Source of the DNA: Chinchilla lanigera
Lineage: Eukaryota; Chordata; Mammalia; Rodentia; Chinchillidae
DNA length: 64,000 nt
NCBI RefSeq assembly: GCF_000276665.1
Contig: NW_004955447.1
Span: forward strand, 16,934,854 to 16,998,853
Direction of reading: 5' to 3'
Shown: positions 31,881 to 44,971 of the stretch, in pieces
Layout: each line of letters starts with the position of its first letter
Numbering within the stretch: the first letter of the stretch is position 1
The notes under the pieces: model-generated
Seen by the model: the letters and a program-made list of their open reading frames with translations, nothing else
Database searches by the model: none
Told to the model about the DNA's origin: nothing
Position numbers and translations under genes: made by a program

Positions 31881-34335
31881 ATCTTCATAACATCGAAGGG
31901 AAAAGTGAGCCTGTGACACTTCAGCTTCCTGTAGAAAAGCTTCTGTAGTGTAGCATGGGGAGAGCAATGGGATGGCTGGTGGCTTCAGATTTGTCTCTAG
32001 GTCCCATTTCGTCCACAAGTTTGGGGGTGGGGATGGGTAGAAAGATGTCTGAGAGGACCATGGCGATGGCTCTTGCCTGCTGCCTCCCCTTCCCTCATCT
32101 CCCTGTCCTCCCTGGGTGTCCTCTCCACCCCCTGTGCTCCAGGGACTTAGTATGGGGCCACTGTGCCCCTGCCCTCTCCTAGCCCAGGTGACCTGCTGGG
32201 CCTCTGGTGCCTTTCCAGTTGGCCCAGTCTCTGTTCTCCACTGGTGCTGTGCTTGTCCTGCAGCAGCTGAAGCATAAAGAACCTTATGGAGGTGGAGTTG
32301 TTTATGCAGGCACGTAGGTCACACAGGCGTGGCCCCAGCTCAGGGTGGAAATCATGGACATCCAGACCTACGAGGCAGCGTGGCAAGTCAAGTTCTACAT
32401 TTACACAGGCGAGACCGCTGCTGGCGGGGAAGTTCCTCTCTCTCATTGAATGTGAATGCAAGCCAAGCACACGGAGTCCTTCCTCTCGGGATGGTGCTCT
32501 CTGATGTCTCTGGGCAATCTCCCTAGAACCTACAGTTAGATAAACCAGCACAGGCCTTAATAGAGGCACACCACTCATGGCTGTGCTCCATCTGCAATCC
32601 ATGGCTTATTAGCCCTGATTATTCCAAAAGTATAATTCCCCTCTGATAGAGTGCCCCTGACGTAAAAGACTGTGATGTGCTTCCCCCAGAAATGCTCTTT
32701 CCTGTGTTCCGAGGTGATGTCCCTGCACCTTGTGGACCGCTTGGTCATCCTGCTGACCACTTGTGGAGCTCAGTGGAACCGGCGGAGTTGTTCTCTACTT
32801 GAGGGCTGTGCTCAATGGCTGTGGTGTTTGCTTCCAAGATGAGCGACCCCCCTTCTTTTGTTCATTATCAAATTCTTAAAAGAAGCAATGTGTTTGGGTC
32901 CTTCTATGTGTGATGTGATGTGCAAAGTGCAGTGTTGGTCACTTTCAGAGCAGACTTTGTGATCATGTGACACAAGCTGCAGCGAACGGGACTCAAACGC
33001 TGGGCTTCCCATGAGCCCTCAGCTTTGCGAGGTAATGATGACCAAAGACACACATGTCAGAAGTATTCGTAATGTGTGGCTCCTCTTTCAAGAAACAGAA
33101 GGTTTTGTGCTATGGCCCAGTACAGTGCTGGCAAACCTTTCAGAGTCTGAGTACCCAACTTACTCATTGAAAAGCACCAACGCTGCAATTAAACCTGGAT
33201 ACAGAGGCCTTAGTTTAGAGAGAACAATTTGATCAACTCTGATGCTCGGCTGCTGGAGTGACCCGGCTCAGGTGCCGACAGAGAGCTCTGTGTGCCTGCT
33301 GCGGCCGCTTGCCATGGGTTCACCACCACTGGCCCAGCGGAATGGGGCAAAAGCGTTCCGTGGACCACTGGCAACCAGTGTGACGGCAGTCACAGGGCCA
33401 CCCTTCTGGTGAGCTACCCTAGTGCTCAAATGTGCATGTGGGTGGCACCCGACACTCACCTTCTCTTCAGCTTTGCAAACGGTGTATGGTTCTGTCAACT
33501 TTCGATATTTCTTAATAAAAGCATTGGAAGTTGAAAAAGAGCTTGTCCCCTCGGTGGGATCAGTATGAAGGCTCCTTTCTCTGTGGTCCATCGAGTCACC
33601 CAGCCTTTCCTGACACCCACCCTGCATGCTTCATGCCTGGCAGTGGAAACCCATCCCAACAGGAAGACCAAAGGCGACATCGCTTGCTTGCAAACTCTCC
33701 CTTCTTGCCTGTGCTACCCTCGAGAATGAGGACCCTGCTCCGTGGCTGCTGTAGAAATATTCTCTCCTCCTGTTTATACTCACAGTGCACTGTCTTGGCT
33801 TCTCCAGCTCCATTAGTTCTCCCACCTCAGAAACCTTTGAAGGGAGAAGAGCCAGACCGCAGACATCATCACAGCAGTATTTATCATGAATCCTTTCCAG
33901 AGGATCCTGGTCACAGATGGGGACGGTCTCTTTCCTCAGGTGCAACTCTAGGCCCATCTCTTGCTCATTTATCAGCTCTCTTCGAACTGGGGCTCCTGAT
34001 GCACAGAAGACACCTGATCCCTCCTCGTGGCATTCTTGGCATTGCAGCTCAAGGTGTTAAATGCTGTGTTTGGTCATTGGTTTTGTTTGTTTGTTTTTTT
34101 GAGTGTATGCTTCTGCGCTGCAACATGCTGTCCTCTAAGCCCTCCCAGACAGTGCCTCATCTGTCCTCAGAGTAGGAATCTCTACCTCACTCCTTCTCAG
34201 CAACATTCATGCCTGGCTTTGGTATCTCTTTATGTGAGGGCTACACATACAAATACTCAAGGAGTGTGCTGTGGAGTCTGTACATCCACAGCGCTGTGTC
34301 AGAAGGAAAATATCACAAGAGCAAGGATAATTGCA
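31881..34335. other. Unassigned sequence
   Basis: No repeat family or gene recognised. It includes the longest open frame of the window, 214 codons on the plus strand at 33531-34175. That frame is Ser/Pro/Leu-rich, without a domain I recognise and without visible gene context. Frames at 32147-32602 are also unsupported. Confidence 0.4.
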
Positions 34336-34512
34336 ACATAGCCCAGTGTGGTGACACATGCCTGTAATCCCAGCATCCTAGGATGGGGAGGCAGGAGGGC
34401 TGCAAGTTCCAGCCCAGCCTGTGCCACTTAGCAACTTGGCAAGATCCTGTCTCAAAAAACCTGAAAGGGCTGAGGATGGAAGTCAGTGAGAAAAGTCCTG
34501 GGCTCAATAACC
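34336..34512 (+). mobile_element. B1-dID SINE
   Basis: 'gcccagtgtggtgacacatg', 'cctgtaatcccagcatccta', 'gatcctgtctcaaaaaac', then an eroded ID part ending 'ctgggctcaataaccc'. Its tail grades into the purine tract that follows. Confidence 0.88.
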
Positions 34513-34750
34513 CATGAAGAAGAAGGAGAAGAAGAAGAAGAGGGAGAGGAAGAAGAAGAGGAAGAGGAAGAAGGGGAAGAGGGGAAGGAGGAGGGGAAGG
34601 GAAGGGGAGAAGAAAGCAGAGGGAGAGCAGGGGGAGGAGGAGGGGAAAGGAAGGGAAGGGGAGGAGAAAGCAGAGGGAGAGGAGGGGAGAGGGAGGGGGA
34701 AAGGAGGAAGAAGACAGGAAGGGGAGGAGGAGGAGAATTAGAAAATGGGA
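34513..34750. repeat. Long purine (GAA/GGA) tract on the plus strand
   Basis: About 240 bp almost entirely of A and G, starting with GAA units and grading into GGA and GGGGA units, with larger near-repeats such as 'aaagcagagggaga' (34612 and 34668). It apparently grew from the A-rich tail of the SINE. Glu-rich plus-strand and Leu/Pro-rich minus-strand frames here are artefacts. Such tracts can form triplex DNA. Confidence 0.93.
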
Positions 34751-35147
34751 GAAAACCTGAAGAGCTCTCCAGAGAGGCCTAAGCAAAGGTGGGCGCTCAG
34801 AGACAGGAGTGAGGGCGCCACCCGGGGAGCACGGAGGACACGTGTCAAGTCAGCCCGCCTCTGATGCATATTTCACCTTCATGGTGACCACACTAGATCG
34901 GGAGAGTGAGCCAGCAGTGATTCGAGTGGAATCCAGACCCCAGGAAGCCTGGGAAGCAGTAGAGCAAGGATTTGCTAAACTCCAGAACCCAGCTCTCAGT
35001 CCCAAAGCCACACTGTGGAAGGGCCTTGGGAGCCGGCACCTGAAATACCCGAGGGACTGACTGGGAGGCACCATCCAGATTTGAAGAACAGCAGAAAAGT
35101 AGTAAAAGAAATAGAGTATGAACACTGAAAAAAATATCCCCAGAGAA

Positions 35148-35300
35148 ATCCACTCCATCATTCATTCCTTCATCCATTTACTCATTCCTTCATCCAACAA
35201 CCTTTGTTGGACACCTGTTGTGTACACGACACACAAGATTCACTGGTGAACAAAGGATTTCCTGCCTTCACAGAACTTAGATTTTGCCATGGGGAGACTG
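35148..35300. mobile_element. L2-type LINE fragment
   Basis: 'ccatcattcattccttcatc', 'ttgttggacacctgttgtgt', 'ttcctgccttcacagaactt' and 'tggggagactgagta' follow the usual L2 3' order. Diverged. Confidence 0.55.
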
Positions 35301-37379
35301 AGTATGAGAAGAAGGAATGGCACTTTAAATGGAAGAAAAATAGAAATACACAGCCCAGCCAGCAAGGACCAGGATCTGAGGGAGGGCAGGGCCAAGCGGT
35401 GGTTTAAAAGAAGGTGTTGGTAGGCAGCTCGTGCCTCAGCCACGCTTTCCTGTCTCACTCCTCCTTGTCTTTCTCCTGTACATCTGTCTGTTCATCTACC
35501 ACGCCAGCCGCAGGAGCCATGCCATTTTTGAGCTGGTGTCTTGAGACAGATTCTTCCTCCTGCGCTGACAACCTCAGGCTGCTGAGAACATGGCTCAAAC
35601 CAGCCCTGACGACTCTGAAAACCCAGAAGGCTGTGCACCAGGCCCAGGGCCCGTGTCCCTTGCTCCCCAGCCCAGGCCGAGCCTGCTGGCTTCCTGTTTA
35701 CCACCTCCTACTCTGCTCCCTTCCATACCAGAGGGTCAGCTGCTAGGACAAGGGTGAGGACAAAACTTCCTTGGCTTGCACAGCCAATGGCTTTGCTGCA
35801 AAACAGCCCCCAGCTCCAAGGAGGCCTCGAAGGAATGCAGAGTGTGACTCAGGAAGGAGAGTGCAAATTCCTCCAGAGGAACACAGCTCGTCCCCAGTAC
35901 CCTGGCCTGGACTCTGTAGTAAACAACCCAGAGAGCAACATAGGGGAGAGACTCCAGCTCAGAGCCCAGAAGGGCTCCTCGTGCACTGGCAGGGCACTCA
36001 GAAGGCTCAGAGCAGTCACTCCAGGGCAGGGCGGCGTCCACTCGGATGTCGCGGCTCTTTCTAGCAGCTCAGTGAGAAGAGGCGCAATCTAGACACGGGG
36101 CACTGAGGGCTCAAGACAAGAAGGAGTGGCTTCTTCAGTTCTGTGTCAGATGATGGCTGACTCATCTCCTTCTGTTGAAGGTGACATAACCAACCTGATT
36201 GACAGACAGACAGACAGACAGACTTCGTTTTGTTTCCAGTAGGCATGTAGGAGAGAGCAACGGGATGGCAGGAGTCCTCGGGCAATGTTGAGGTTGGGTG
36301 CTGAGGGCTCGGTGAACAGCGAGGCCCTTTCTTAGTCAGATGTGGCTTCATTTTGACCACTGAAGCCCACTCCACTGGTCAAAGCTTCATAAAGATGTGG
36401 GCAGGAGGAATAGGAAGTGTGATAAAACAAAAGGCAGTGACAGTTAGGATTTCCCATCATTCTCGCCACTTTCTGAAGCAGTTCTAGAAGTCCTCCGTCC
36501 AGAGTGTCTTCGTAGCTGCCTCAAGGTCCCAAATTGATTAAAACACTTACAGCAATTTCTGTCAAGTAAAAACATGACAGCGTGTCCTCATCCACCTGAT
36601 TTACCCGGTCTGGTGTGGCTTGACTTCTGGCTCATCGAAAGTCAAAATGACCATGAGAGGTAAGCATTCTGAACTGATTCAGGATGTGGAGGCAGCCACC
36701 ACCATGCAACTAAAGACAGGAGAAAGGATCTCTGGGAAGTTCTTGAAAGTGTCAAGAGCATTGGGATGATGCTCAAAGCACTGGGAAATACTTTGAGTGG
36801 GCTCAGTGGCAGCGTCATTTGCCTTAATAACTTCGTTTTGAAAAATGATCCCCTGTAGCTTTTAATCACACCTCACATTTCTTGGTGCACCATGCACACC
36901 TGGGGCTGGGAGCTACAGGCGGCTTCAGCAGGCCTGAGGCAGGACGCCAGGGATGGAGCCGCTCTGCATGAAGGCTTCGCTCTACATATCCGCCTCTCCT
37001 CCTCCTTACCACACTGCCTTCCTCGCTTTCTGTCCCACAAGCAGACTCAGGCCTACCTTCACCTGGGCCAGTTCTCAGGAGGCACCAACCAGGGCTTCCA
37101 GATCCCAGCCCTAAACTTTGGTGGGACAGACTTGGCCCAGCTTACGTTGGCTGTTCACCCTTTCTGTAATTAGATGGAGCCAGGAGGTCGCCAGACAGGG
37201 GAGGTGAGGTGGAGGTGGAGGACTGTGGGGGAGAAGGGAGGAGGATTTCCACTGAAGTAGGTTTAGCTGGGCAGATATTCCAGAAAATGTCTACTACAGG
37301 ATCCTCACGAATTGGAGGAATGTTCCACAGAATAAAACAACTAGACACAAGCGAGAATTAGATATAAATGGGATGAAAA
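35301..37379. other. Unassigned sequence with a short (ACAG)n run
   Basis: A small ACAG repeat lies at about 36203-36228. Otherwise no repeat family or supported gene is recognised; open frames up to 112 codons lack motifs. Confidence 0.4.
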
Positions 37380-37735
37380 TGAGAATGACTCACAATAGCT
37401 AAGTTATGGAAGTGGCCTACATGCCCACCAATAGACGAATGGATAAAGAATATGTGGTATGAATACCCAATGGAGTACTACTCAGCCATAAAGATTTGAG
37501 TTCTTTGTAGGAAATGAATGGGTCTTGAGACCATAATGCTAAATGAAACAGGCACACAAGCTAAAAATCACATGATTTCTTTTATATGAGAAATCCAAAT
37601 ATAAATCATTTATAAGAGTAAAGTAAAAGGGAGATGAAAGGAAATGGAGACAGGCCTTATAGATATATGTATATGTACCCAAGCTGAATGGGATTATTTT
37701 GTATCGCAAACATACCAATAAAAAAGTGAATGACT
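37380..37735 (+). mobile_element. L1 3' end
   Basis: 'cacaatagctaagttatgga', 'gcccaccaatagacgaatgg', 'ggagtactactcagccataa', 'aaatcacatgatttctttta', closing with 'ccaataaaaaagtgaatg', which contains AATAAA. It is a 5'-truncated, non-coding L1 end, somewhat better preserved than the others. Confidence 0.75.
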
Positions 37736-40505
37736 CTACATAGACCCTACTTTAAGAAAGAGACAGGTTATTTTACTTTCCCATGCATGTTGTAGCCTCG
37801 GCAGACCAGCCGTGAGAGGGCAACCCCTTGGCAGCAGAGCCTACAGCAGACAGTTCTGCAATTGCCCCCATGATCCCCTCTTCCTGGGATTCAGGGTCCT
37901 GTGCATTCACCTGGACTGAACATGGGACTGGTGGCTGCCTTCCAACACATATACACGGCAGAAGGGATGCTAAGGCACTGCTAAGATTGGACTACACAGA
38001 CACGACGCTGCCTTCCACCTTGCCGGCTCTCTTGCCTTCCCTGTGCTCTCCTTCCTGCCTTCTTGGGAAGCTGGTTGCTGTGTGCTGAGCTGCCCTATTT
38101 GCGGCTCACTCAGTGAAGAACTGACATCTGGGTCGACAGCTGGCTGGGAACCATGGGCTGCCAATAGCCACATGAATGGACCAGTTGCACGCTGACCTGC
38201 AGGAGCCCTGACCAGCACCTTGGCTGCAGCCTGAGCCGGGGACCCAGGAAAGCCATGCCCAGAGTCCTGACCAAGAGAAACCGGAAGATCACACATGTTT
38301 CTCTAAACCACTGCAGTTTGGGATGAGCCGTTATAGAGAAATAGAATACTAACTCATGGCACCTGGCTTCTCTCTTGCTTTTCTTCTATCTTTGGGTGTC
38401 ACTGTCCTCCACTAGATCCAAGAGGGAGGCTCACTTCGATGCATCCCTCCCAGCCAGCAGGAAGAGAGGAAAGGAATGGGAGGATACAACTCTTATTTGT
38501 CAGGGATAACGAAGTTGCACCCCTTGCTTCCATTCATCCACAGGCTGGAACCCGTTGCATGATTACTCTGCTACCAAGGACTGAGGTACAGCTTTGTGCC
38601 CAAGTGAAAACCAGGGATTCTTCTACAAGGGAAAACAGGGCAGTGAGCTCTGGGAGAAAAATAGCAATGCCTGCCGCAGAAGTCAGTGCTTCCAGCCTTT
38701 GTCCCTTTGGTGTAGGTGACGAGGTTATCCCATGTCCCATGGTCATTGGAGGTTGGGCTGTCTGCAGTATCCTGTAAGGCCAAGCTGGTGAGACGCAGCG
38801 TGCACCTCCACGGACACAGAACCAAGCACGTACTGCAGGTCACAAGTGCATGTCTGCATCTAGGCCAGAAACCCAGGTCCGGTATGTTTTTTCTTTGGGG
38901 TCACCCAACTATTTAGCTGCAGAGCCGCTATCAATTTCAGCTTCTGAATCCCAGTGCGAAGCTCTCTCTTCTTTCCAAAGGCAAAATTAGTCTTTATTTT
39001 GTGTAAGGCTAAATTTGCGTAGGAAAATAAGAGGAGAGAGTGACACAGACCAAAGTCCTCATGACAATCACAGGTGGTTCTGGCATTATTTTTCCTGCCA
39101 GACCAAAACAGTTTGTCCTCTAGCATTTAGTGAGTATAATGCTGGCTTTGTACATCACTGTGAGCCAGTCAGCACCATATCATGCACAAGCATTTGGGAC
39201 ACTGTAACTAGTGAAGAGAAAGGCTTTGTTTCTGGTGTAATTTCCCATGAAGAATTATGTAGGTAAGAGGCATTCTATAAATGTTGGGATTTCCCTTTTT
39301 AAGTTCTCACACTAACAAAGCCCTCTCTCTTGGAAGATTTTCTCCAGGGTGAACCAGAATACCAACACACTGGAAGCGCTCCATAGATGTTTGTCAAATG
39401 AAATTACAATTTAATTCCAGTAATTTAGTTCAAGGCACAGAAGAGACTTCGATCAACCCCCCCCCATATCCAGTTTCTCAGTTTTCACTGGGAAACAGCT
39501 CCTGTGTTTCCGCTGAGCATGTGGGTGACCAGCAGGACCACTTTCCCCAGTCTTGTCTGCAGCTGGGTGCAGCCTTGGGATCACACTGGTCCCATGGAAA
39601 GTGAAGAAGTGATGTGTGCAACATCTGGGTCGTCTCCTAGCCACTGGGCGATGACGGTGGTGGCATTTGGAGCAGTGTTCTTGGACTCAGAGGCTGAAGC
39701 CACACACTGAGTCCGGTGGAGACCCCAACCCTACATGCCTGGATGAGCCATGGACTTGAACCATCTGCCTGCCTGACACTGAGATGTTGTTGAAACAATC
39801 GGCTTTTCAGTTTTGTTAGACTGCAGTTGAAACATGCTTATCTCCAGGTAAAAGACAACACATTACTTCGTGCAGATATGCTAAGCGCAGGAAATTGTAT
39901 TGATGCTATTTCCATAAATACAGCTTCCTGTCTTCTCAAAATTGAGATTCTATTAGAAAATGGTATTACTAAAAAACCAGGATTCTGTGATTACACAAAA
40001 CATCTCTTCTGTGAAGAGTGGAGTCTTTCAGAGAAGACAGCTCAATGGTACTGTATCATGAGTTGAGAGTGTCAGCAGTTTTGCCAAGGGGACGGAAATG
40101 CTTGTTTATTAAGATACCAGCAGTACAGTTTGATGGTCCCAAGGACATTGTGAAAGCCCACAAAATGTCCACTAAAAGAACCAGGATAACTGCTCACATG
40201 TTACGGAGTGGATCCTCAGCTCTGCATTGACCACACAGGGTGCTCTGTCTGGATTCCTGCTCCCAAACAGCATCCTCCATCTGCTGTGTTCTTGTCACCT
40301 GTTGACTTTTAATGACAAATTCTTGACATTTTGGCTGTGGTCTCTGATCTCTCTCCAAAGGATCCAAGCAGTAACCTCGGCATTTGCTTCACCTTGGGTA
40401 GACCTGACTGCTTCTCCTTCAAACACTGTAACACTACCTTTAAGACAGGTAGTACCAACTGGCCTTTTTGGCCTTCCTGATACTTCTGAACATATATGGG
40501 AAGAG

Positions 40506-40509
<4 letters not shown>
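37736..40509. other. Mostly unassigned sequence
   Basis: About 37870-38360 may be an old LTR, judging from the closing 'agaaatagaatactaactca', but I cannot name it. About 39355-39405 has an L2/MIR-like 'ccatagatgtttgtcaaatg'. No gene recognised. Confidence 0.35.

Positions 40510-40555
<46 letters not shown>
40510..40555. repeat. (TG)n microsatellite
   Basis: About 46 bp of uninterrupted TG repeats. Confidence 0.97.
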
Positions 40556-40556
<1 letters not shown>

Positions 40557-40754
40557 TTGAATAACACATCAAAACTTCTAAAGAGAAAGAATATTTTCCT
40601 TTTTCATCATTTCTGGTCAGAGATTTTTGAGGACTTGAGTTGTTCTTCATTTTCTATTGGGTAAAATCTCAGGCAGACCCCATAGATTTTTTGCTACTTC
40701 TAGTTATTAGAAATTGAGTCCCATCTAATATTACAACTCTGAACTCTTATTCAG

Positions 40755-41087
40755 TGAGAACGTTTTCCCCTCTTTTACACAATAGCAAGCAGAGACACCC
40801 AAACAACACCCAGGATTTGGAGGCAGATTTATTTACACCAACGGGCACTGGTTAGGATCATTCTCAGAACATCAGGCCCTGATCCAGGTGCCCTAGGCCT
40901 TATATGGGATAAACAAGCAGGAAGAACAGAGGGGGAGTGACTTGTCCATGGGGCACTGGTCTGTACAATGGGCATCACAGTGACCAGCTGTCTCTAAGAG
41001 ACAGGAGCCCCGGAACTGCAACAGGAACATTACCCGGGCAACTAAGAAACTCAAGTGTACTGGCTGAGAGAGCCATTTTCTGTTACA
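40755..41087 (-). mobile_element. Endogenous retrovirus LTR, reverse
   Basis: On the minus strand this reads 'tgtaacagaaaatggctc', then 'gtttatcccatataaggcc' (a TATA-like box), about 100 bp later 'gtgtaaataaatctgcc' (AATAAA), and ends 'gaaaacgttctca'. That is the U3-R-U5 order of a retroviral LTR with TG...CA ends. The 5-bp flanks do not match, so it may be a 3' LTR with internal sequence to its right rather than a solo copy. I see no gag, pol or env motif in that sequence. Confidence 0.5.
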
Positions 41088-43539
41088 TTACCTCTGACCT
41101 GCCTCAGGCAAGGGCCCTCCCTTGGAAAAGGTTCTGGCCATATCCTCTCCCTTCCTCGCTACATCTGCTTCTACTTCTAGGTTTTGTTTGGGGTGTCTGG
41201 GTGGGGTGCTGGGTTGTTGGAGGTGGGGAGGTTGAAGGAATTAGAGAAAAACCAGCAAAGTTGCCCCAAGCTTGCTCTTCCCCTGGATTCACTGCAGCCC
41301 TCCTTCCTGAAGATTTTCCATCTGAGGTTCCACTGAGGCATTACCCTCTTTAGTTAGCTGCAACTGTTCCTTTCCCAGCCTCCGAATTCTGGGCAAGTTT
41401 TTTAGGGTCACTTCCAGGAGGCCTTCTTGCACAAGAGCCCTTTGAGATGATCCACCGCCTGGTCCACCACCAGGTGTCCTCCTCAGGGCCACCCTTGGGC
41501 CAGGAAATCCTTATGCATCCTCGTTCTCCTCATCCCAAATTCTGTGAGCATCCACCTGTCTCAGGCAAACTACGAGCTCACTAGCCAAGAGCCGCTAGAC
41601 ATTGCAGTGGGAACATCCATTTTCCCAAGTCCCAGGGGGCAGAGGTCAATGTCCCTTGTGGGCTGCGTTAAGTCCATACAATGAAGTCCTCATCGGCCTT
41701 TCCACAGCTTCCCAAGCAGCAGCAGTCCTGGCTGGTGAGTTCTCCCATAAGTCCTGCTGGAGGGTTGGTTCCCTTGTCATTTCTGGCCTGGTTTCTCTCT
41801 GTATGAGTACCCATACCCCAGACATGCCCACAGGGGTGGTTGCCCTAATGTCTCTAGGGGTGGGTAGCATCAGGATATTGGCAGCAGCCCTGTTGGCAGC
41901 TGTGCGAGCCATGGAGAGGAGTAGGTTTGGGCCCACAGAAGCCCCTCCAGCTACCTGTGGGACCTGGCTGGCACTTTCACACAACCATGAGCAAACACAT
42001 GGTATGCCAGGCCCCAGGAGTCCAGTGAGTCAGAGCCAGACTCCCAGAAATGAAGCCCTTACCCTGAGGTGGACCAAGCTGAGCTCAATGAGGAGGCTGC
42101 CCTGAACCCCCTGGGGCTGCTTCTGATTTATCTCCCAGTCAATTTTCAGAAAACTGAACACATACTTAATAAACACTTACTGATTCAGCCACCATTTGGT
42201 GGTTGAATAAACTTGGCCAAGTCATTTTGCTTTTTTTTTTTTTTTTTTTGAAGAGTCTTGGTTATTTCAAGACTTGGTGACAGCCAAGGGCCAAACCAGG
42301 TGAACTTCTGGGACTTGTTTCAGATTCTGGTTTCCGCTGTTGACTGGGGTAGGGAGGACACGGGGCACAATTTTCCATGTGTCAAATCTCACTTCAGGCT
42401 GTTTTTGAGAGTAGGTGGTACCCTGGTGCTGCCTTCTTTCCAGTCCCTCTTTGGGGCCAGACTACCACGTAGGAATTCTGGTACCATCAGTAACTATGGG
42501 TATAGCTTGGTTTCAAGCTATGCGTCTACCATCTACCAACAAACTATGCATCTACTATCATCTACCAACAAGCTATGCACCTCTCTGAGTTGGACTTGCT
42601 TGAGCTGAGGCACAAGCCAAGACCCCCGCCAACCTGGGAGTCTGAAATCTTAAATCCAGCGGACAGCATAGCTACATTTCATTATGTCTCTCCTGAAAAC
42701 TTACCATATTTTGCACAGACTTTTCTATTCTACTCTAGATTCCTTGCAGCTATCTTCTCTATGCCCCAAAAATCACAGCTTTTGAAAATTCGTTAGTGTT
42801 GTCTTTTCATTTTGTGTTCCAGACAGTGGAGGATCAAACAAACAAGATTATCTTGTGATTAGGTCCTGTTTAAACAAACACTTGGCTTGAAAGCTAATAG
42901 TGTAAGTCTGTGAGCAACCTTAACTTAATTTTGTTTTCCTTAGTTTCCCAAGTTCTCCAAATCAATAAGTAACCAAGTTTTTTTTCTAACATCTTAAGTA
43001 GGCGGCACATGGATGAAGGTTTTATAAACTTTAGGATCAAAGAACAAAGTATGTAAGTCAGTGTAAGTCAGTGTTCTGAAACATAACAAAGGCTCCGTAT
43101 AAGTGCAGGACACCGGAAAGGCATCCTGCTTCCTTAATTCCTCATAAGCATATTTCAGGGGAGCCCAAGTGAGTCAGGCCCTGCACCAGGCCCGGGGAAT
43201 TCAATCAGTGGTCAGCGACACTTAAATCCTCCATGTGTAGTGATGTCTGGTGCAGAAGGATTATTCTGACATTTCAAAGATATCTTAGAGTAACTCCTGT
43301 TGGTAAGTAGAATAAAGCTTCCTCTAGCAAAATTTGGAAGCTGAGGTCCTGGACTACATCTAGTAGGCACTCGGTGAATATCTATGAATATACTCTTGCA
43401 TTTCTCTCCACTTTCTTTTCAATTTCCCTCTGTATTTTATCCCTACAAAAACCCAGAGAGATCCAGGCCCATGGAAGCCTCCATATAACCGGTTGAAAAG
43501 GTGGGGAAGAGGATAAATAGGAAATCCAGAAATAAATCC
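41088..43539. other. Unassigned sequence next to the ERV LTR
   Basis: A 167-codon plus-strand frame (41602-42105) and 112- and 67-codon minus-strand frames overlap a GC-rich, CpG-poor stretch at 41290-42120. None shows a motif I recognise. A T run lies at 42232-42249. Confidence 0.35.
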
Positions 43540-44277
43540 AAGAATATGTAGTCTACTCATTTTTGACAAGGCAGCAAGAATACATACGGCAGAAGGTGTC
43601 TTCAATAAACAGTGTGAGCAAAACCGTGGAAGAATGAAATTAGATCCTTACCTCACACTATACACAAATGTCACCTTGAGATGGATGAAAGACCTAAATG
43701 TGAGACCTGAAACCACAAAACTCCAGAAGAAAAAGTTGGGGAAAATTTCCCTGACATTTATCTTGGCAACGATTTTTTTGGCTATTACAGCAAAAATTCA
43801 GGCAACAAAAACAATTATAAACAAGTGGGACTACGTCAACTAAAGGCTTCTGCACACACACAAAAAGAAACAGTCAATCAGTGGAAATGTAGCCTACAGA
43901 TTGGGAGAACATGCTTCCAAACCATATATCTGGTAGGGGTTTAATAGCCAAAATATATAAGGAGCTGACACAACTTAATATAAAAAATCTAAATAATCCA
44001 GTTTAAAAATGGATCCAATTTAAAAATAATCACATTTAAAAATCTAAATAATCCAATTTAAAAATGTACTCAGGAGAACCTGAATACATCATTTTCCAAA
44101 AAAGACATAAAGATGGCCAACAAGCATACAAATATATTCAATATCATTCATCATTAAGGAAGTACAAATCAAAAACATATTGAGATATAACCTCACGCAT
44201 GTTAGGATGGCTCTTACAAAAAGAAAAGCCCCAAAAACAAAAAGCAAAAGCAAAACAGGACAAAAACCCAAGAGGTG

Positions 44278-44385
44278 GGCTGGGGGAGTAGCTCAGTGGT
44301 AGACATCTACTTACCTGAAGATATATGAGTCTCTGATTTCAATACCCATGGATCACCAAAATAAACAAATAATAATAAAAAGTAA
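44278..44385 (+). mobile_element. ID SINE inside the L1
   Basis: 'gggctgggggagtagctcag' with the A-box core, a decayed B-box region, and an A-rich end 'aaataataataaaaag'. It is inserted within the L1 3' region. Confidence 0.8.
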
Positions 44386-44971
44386 AAACAGAGTTAGCAA
44401 GTGTTGGTGAGTACGTGAAAAGGGGAAATCCTTGCATACTGTTCATGAGAATTTAAGTTGATAAAATTATTACAGAAAACAATACAGAAGTTCTTCAACA
44501 AATAAAACTATCAGGCAGACCTAGCAACAACTCCTTTGGGAGTTGTTTCATTTACTTATACCCAATGAAATCAGTGTATTACAAGACGTCTCTATCCTAT
44601 ATTCATCATAGGATTATTCACAAAAGCCAAGGTATGAAATCAACCTAAGCTGTCCATAAATGGATGAATAGATAAAGAAATTGTGATCTAATTAAACAGT
44701 AGAATATTACTCAGCTTTAAAATACAGGGAAATCTGCCATTTGTGACATGGATAAACACGGAGCACATTAGGCTAAGTGAAATAAGCTAAACTCAGAAAG
44801 TCAAACCCTGTATGACCTCATTTACTATGGAGTCTTAAAAGTGTGTAGAAGAGGAGAATGGTGGTAACCAGGAAGTTGCAGAAGAAATGAAGGACATGGG
44901 TCAGAGGGTACAGAGCTGTAGCTATGTAGGATGAGTAAGCCTGGAAAGCTAATATACACTATGTGGATGGC

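Noticed and set aside
33531..34175. 214-codon plus-strand open frame, the longest in the window
   Set aside because: Composition is Ser/Pro/Leu/Arg-rich with no domain I recognise and no visible gene context. A frame of this length can occur by chance in 64 kb of moderately GC-rich DNA.
34486..34782. Glu-rich and Leu/Pro-rich open frames
   Set aside because: They are translations of a purine tract and not proteins. The same holds for frames over 6964-7077, 19655-19765, 30746-30812, 40510-40555 and 59081-59122.
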